Source: Manis javanica (taxonomy: Eukaryota > Chordata > Mammalia > Pholidota > Manidae). Taken from it: a stretch of DNA of 64,000 nucleotides. Of the stretch, positions 62,501 through 64,000 are shown one piece after another. Each line of letters begins with the position of its first letter. The stretch's first letter is position 1. The notes under the pieces were generated by a model. It had not been told where the DNA came from. It was given only the letters and a program-made list of their open reading frames with translations, and did no database searches. The translations under genes and the position numbers were made by a program. The DNA lies in contig NC_133156.1 of the NCBI RefSeq assembly GCF_040802235.1, forward strand, positions 185,950,351 through 186,014,350. The letters are read 5' to 3'.

Positions 62501-63132
62501 AGCGAAGTCAGGTCAATACGTTTAAGGGGCTGTAACTCCGGGAATAAGGTGACGGCCACCGGTCTATCAGGTATCTCTCCTCGCTCTGCCAATGCTGATG
62601 ACTGGAGGAGGAGCCTAGAAACTAGCCACCCTCCCCAAACGCGTAAAGCACAAGACTTACTCCTGTGGAAGAGCTGACGAGGGGGTGGTCAAACGCAAAG
62701 GGGCAATGCCCAACTCGGTGACTAAAGGTGTGGGGCAGTAGTGTCGGGTTATTTATTTTTTGGATGCAGGAGCGGAGAAGCCCAGAAAAAGAAACACACT
62801 TCAGACTACACCCCCCCACACCCCCCCACACCCGAGATCTCCCCAGCGCAAGCGAGGCTGAGGGACTGCAGCGCCGAAGCCCAGAGAGGCCGCGCTGCTG
62901 ACGTCTCACCCTCGGGGATACTTTTACTGCACGAAGCGGCTGCTGGAAGCTGCTCTTGCTGCAGCGTGGGCTGGGGAGACCGGTCGTCCGCCCCACGGAG
63001 GCCCGAGCCGCGGGCCCATCTCAGCCGCCTCTTCCCTGGCTCGACCACCGAGCTGTTTTCCTCAGTCGCCGTCGCTTTGCGCGGCGTATTCTTCAGGCCA
63101 GGGGCATCTCCATGTTTCCTTCGCCGACTCAT
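50389..63132 (-). CDS. ETAA1: ETAA1, ATR activator / RPA-binding protein (six coding exons, complete)
   Basis: ETAA1 (Ewing tumour-associated antigen 1) is recruited by RPA to single-stranded DNA at stalled forks and directly activates ATR-ATRIP, in parallel with TOPBP1. Joining 62910-63132, 61653-61781, 61315-61391, 57787-57899, 55492-57524 and 50389-50507 gives 2694 nt, that is 897 residues plus stop. Every intron has GT..AG ends and phases agree throughout. The family is about 900-930 residues, so this looks full length. Seen: basic N-terminus starting MSRRRKH; the ATR-activating motif NDIFWDQNSP with the key Trp at residue 107; a charged helical stretch around 190-215; an acidic FxDDW segment near 582-587 followed by DDVDDDLLYQACDDIE at about 610-625 (RPA70N-binding motif in the known protein); and C-terminal EEIQRKRQEALVRRMAKA at about 870-887 (RPA32C-binding type, as in SMARCAL1 and XPA). 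No frameshift or premature stop was seen. The start is the first ATG after a CpG-rich leader. Confidence 0.96.
52197..52676 (+). mobile_element. hAT-Charlie MITE (MER1-like), split by a later retroposon
   Basis: Starts GGGGTCAGCAAATCTTTTT with an internal GGGCCAGAAAGTAAATAT and GTCATATGGTCT, which is the pattern of the non-autonomous hAT MITEs of the MER1 group. The far end is diverged. The element is interrupted at 52450-52591 by a poly(A)-tailed insert with target duplications. The exact subfamily is uncertain. Confidence 0.7.
52450..52591 (+). mobile_element. Short poly(A)-tailed retroposed fragment with target duplication
   Basis: A 142-bp insert ending in about 10 A residues, flanked by the 17-bp duplication AAAATGTGAAAGCCATC (52433-52449 and 52592-52608). 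That is the signature of L1-type target-primed insertion. The body resembles the end of an old LINE 3' UTR, so a 5'-truncated LINE copy is likely; I cannot name the parent. Confidence 0.75.
53095..53680 (+). mobile_element. Old L1 3' fragment (L1M-type)
   Basis: Shows the diverged order of an old L1 3' end: TTTGGTGATATCCATCAAAATT, a CTGCAACCAAACTAAATTTTC segment, CATCAATAGAGAAATAGTTAA, then a TTAAGTGAAGGCAAAATGAAG stretch. No frame survives. Its last 100 bases form an inverted copy of part of the hAT MITE at 52338-52434. Confidence 0.65.
53679..55162. repeat. 40-bp direct repeat pair (53679-53718 and 55122-55162)
   Basis: TTCTGCCAAACATAGGAGTA and TATTCTTCAAGTTT run on without mismatch in both copies apart from one T in the final run. 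The first copy abuts the right arm of the inverted repeat. Confidence 0.92.
54290..54880 (+). repeat. Ancient mammalian interspersed repeat, class not assigned
   Basis: Contains, in order, a diverged TTCATTCAACTATTTATTAAA stretch, GAAAGGCCTCTATGAGAGGG, AAACTGAGACCTAAGG and GGGCAGCCACTGAAGG. This order recurs widely in mammalian genomes. I do not trust my memory of its family name, so it is left unassigned. The short reading frames here are chance. Confidence 0.5.
55492..57524 (-). CDS. ETAA1: ETAA1 large coding exon 5
   Basis: 2033 nt, the long central exon typical of ETAA1, open throughout. The acceptor is TTTGTTTAACAG before GTTAAAAACAC; the donor is CCAAAAG before GTATGTATG. The Met three codons before the acceptor lies in intron and is not used. 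The segment is Ser/Asn/Lys-rich and probably largely disordered. Landmarks are a helical EEELMKLAKQFDKNMEELD at the start (about residues 188-206), an FEDDWEDLL acidic motif near 380-388, and the acidic RPA-binding segment around 582-625. The exon ends shortly before the C-terminal RPA32C-type motif carried by exon 6. Confidence 0.97.
57787..57899 (-). CDS. ETAA1: ETAA1 coding exon 4
   Basis: 113 nt. The acceptor is TTCTTCCAAAG before GATGAAAAACC; the donor is ACAAA before GTAAGTTC. Encodes DEKPTTDSMLGMWIG, then the Cys/Pro-containing AIPCTPCVAKGKSR and KISCTK, a conserved block of ETAA1. Leaves phase 2, completed by the first G of exon 5. Confidence 0.94.
60230..60400 (-). repeat. MIR-like ancient SINE fragment
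   Basis: TTTAATCCTCAAATAATCC, then GTTCTGAGAGTTAAAGTGAC and TTGCTCACCCAGGATA follow the core of MIR (rise in tail, gaggttaagt, cttgcccaaggtcac). Diverged and partial. Confidence 0.6.
60642..61097 (+). mobile_element. Tigger1-type (TcMar) internally deleted DNA transposon
   Basis: The left terminus CAGGCATACCTTGCTTTACT and the right terminus ending GATATGCCTC form inverted repeats, and both ends are flanked by TA, the TcMar target duplication. Internal stretches (TTTACAAATTGAAGGTTTGT, CACTTCGTGTCT) match the subterminal sequence of Tigger1. About 456 bp with no transposase frame, so non-autonomous. Old, shared mammalian element lying in ETAA1 intron 3. Confidence 0.85.
61315..61391 (-). CDS. 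ETAA1: ETAA1 coding exon 3
   Basis: 77 nt between acceptor TTTCTTTAG and donor CCTCAG-GTAAAT. Encodes GKGRQKQIYTTDSDEISHIV and then NCIAPQ, the segment that follows the ATR-activating motif in the family. It ends in phase 0 at residue 143. Too short to stand out as an open reading frame; found by following the splice phases. Confidence 0.93.
61653..61781 (-). CDS. ETAA1: ETAA1 coding exon 2 (ATR-activating domain core)
   Basis: The acceptor is TTTTATGTAG before AAAGGTATGAAACG; the donor is TTAG before GTAATTTG. The exon adds 129 nt, phase 1 in and phase 1 out. It encodes RYETPKRMLKMDLL and then NDIFWDQNSPMTKQL. With exon 1 counted, the Trp is residue 107, the position known to be required for ATR activation in human ETAA1. 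Conservation of this stretch argues for a functional protein. Confidence 0.95.
61782..62909 (-). other. ETAA1: ETAA1 intron 1
   Basis: 1.1-kb intron, GTGAGA to TTATGTAG. Its first 300 bases are still GC-rich and hold a short tandem C-rich stretch at about 62810-62832 (three ACACCCCCCC-like units). The rest is AT-rich, with no recognised repeat or RNA gene. Confidence 0.8.
62910..63132 (-). CDS. ETAA1: ETAA1 coding exon 1
   Basis: Encodes residues 1-74 plus one base. The ATG at 63132 opens MSRRRKHGDAPG, matching the conserved basic N-terminus of the family. The exon ends in ATCCCCGAGG followed by a GTGAGA donor, leaving phase 1. Beyond the donor the frame runs on for 34 residues into intron 1, which is not part of the protein. 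The exon is GC- and CpG-rich, as expected inside the promoter island. The end coordinate may be off by one. Confidence 0.9.
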
Positions 63133-63134
63133 TG

Positions 63135-63420
63135 CCTATGCCCCCCTCCAAAAGCCGCGTCTTTTTTCACATTTTGCAACAGAAGCAAAGCAATGAACTA
63201 CCAGCATGTTTCCACGCCAACGCCCGCCGCCATTTTAGCCGGAGGAGCGCTTGTAAGAGACGGACGCTGATTGGCTGCGTCCGGGCAAGGGGCGGAGCGT
63301 TCAGGGTGGTGGCGGCGCGCGCTTCCTCAGCCGGCGCCGAGCCTGCCCAGACTTCCGGATTGGAAGTGACCATGAGGGGCGGTGGTGCGGCCCCACTACC
63401 TCAGAGTGAGCGCGAGAGGT
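63135..63420 (-). promoter_or_regulatory. ETAA1: ETAA1 CpG-island promoter and 5' UTR
   Basis: CpG-dense block reaching back into exon 1 (about 62850-63420), in sharp contrast to the AT-rich surroundings. It has no TATA box. On the minus strand there is a YY1-type AAAATGGCGGC at about 63226-63236, a CCAAT box (plus-strand GATTGGCTG near 63268-63276), a GC box (GGGGCGGAGC near 63289-63298), and an ETS-type site (ACTTCCGG near 63351-63358). A YY1 motif just inside the leader plus upstream CCAAT and ETS sites is typical of housekeeping promoters. The start site is probably within 63230-63320. Factor names are inferred from motifs. Confidence 0.7.
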
Positions 63421-63599
63421 GGAAAGAAGGCTGAATTCACTGGTATCTTTTTATTGAATTTATAACTAGAATTACACATTACTCAGATTAAGATTATTGT
63501 GGGTTTTAGTATTTCATATTTTCAAGAAGAGGAAATAAAAGGTACAGATGACGAAGAAATAAATCACAGCTGAGATTTAGAAAAATCAAAGAAAATAGG

Positions 63600-64000
63600 A
63601 ATAATTATTAAATTCATAAACAATATTCAGTATTCAAAGATAAATTGTTTCAATAGATTAATAAGCATAACCTTGATGTTTTCAAGAAATCTGATTTATA
63701 ATAACATACAAGATGGGAGATAACTAGGAATAAATTTAATCAAAGATTGCAACATCCATACAGACAGAATTATGGAATATTTTTGAAATAAATTAAAGAC
63801 CTGAATAAATGGAGGATTATACTATGTTCACGGGTTGCAAGACTAAACGTTGTTACAATGTCAGTTCTTGCCAAATTGATCCATAGATTAAATGAAATTC
63901 ATTCAAAATCTCAATAGGGATGTGTGTGTGTGTGTATGTGTGTGTGTGTGTGAGTAATATGACAAGTTTATTTAAAAATGTATATGGAGAAAAAATGCTC
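63600..64000 (+). mobile_element. Old L1 ORF2 fragment with (GT)n, runs off the window
   Basis: ACATACAAGATGGGAGATAA-CTAGGAATAAATTTAA, then AAGACCTGAATAAATGGAGG and TGTCAGTTCTTGCCAAATTG match the L1 ORF2 RT-to-C-terminal region in the plus direction, with stops. A (GT)n run at 63922-63951 interrupts it. Continues beyond 64000. Confidence 0.72.

Noticed and set aside
62741-63434. Plus-strand frames of 100-151 residues across the ETAA1 promoter
   Set aside because: They are antisense to exon 1 and the CpG island. Low-complexity Arg/Ser/Ala/Pro content and no splice or domain support.

Overview
This is a piece of a placental-mammal genome. It is AT-rich and intron-bearing, carries old mammalian repeats (MIR, MER20-type hAT MITEs, Tigger1, several ages of L1), and contains one real protein gene, ETAA1, on the minus strand with a CpG-rich promoter. 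I saw no Alu, B1, Bov-tA or carnivore tRNA-SINE. The dominant repeats are a lineage-specific L1 group and an ERV env-derived, polyadenylated element. Together these suggest a non-primate, non-rodent laurasiatherian. The repeats remind me of pangolin, but that is recollection and weakly held.

Layout. 1-9180 is intergenic DNA with L1 fragments of several ages, a MER20-type MITE and a GT repeat. 9181-35460 is a 26-kb nest of L1 insertions, readable from its junctions. An old plus-strand full-length L1 (A: 9181-9627 plus 29601-35460) was entered by a minus-strand L1 (B/E: 9628-11228 plus 24072-29597). That was entered by a 5'-truncated minus-strand L1 (C: 12985-16088 plus 23766-24071), and C by a full-length minus-strand L1 (D: 17766-23765). 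Both C and D are followed, in the same orientation and at the 3' end, by a piece of a class I endogenous retrovirus. This piece holds the end of env (TM), a polypurine tract, U3-R and a poly(A) tail. 35461-50380 is intergenic, with old L1 fragments, MIRs, a tetranucleotide microsatellite and a decayed hAT transposase. 50389-63132 is ETAA1, with its promoter at about 63135-63420. The last 400 bases are another L1 fragment.

ETAA1 is read as six coding exons whose splice sites and phases all fit (223+129+77+113+2033+119 nt, giving 897 codons plus stop). The product is an RPA-binding activator of ATR kinase at stalled replication forks. The tryptophan of the ATR-activating domain falls at W107, and both RPA-binding motifs are visible. 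All L1 and ERV reading frames are broken.

The observations most worth a second look are: the repeated L1-3'end/env/poly(A) arrangement; an approximately 760-bp patch of about 99% identity between nested L1 copies C and E with flanks near 90% (likely gene conversion); an unexplained 650-bp overlap between the two halves of L1 B/E; a 97-bp inverted repeat in ETAA1 intron 5; and an unassigned 0.8-kb insert splitting an old L1. Exon 1 coordinates may be off by one base. Repeat boundaries are by eye and may be off by tens of bases.
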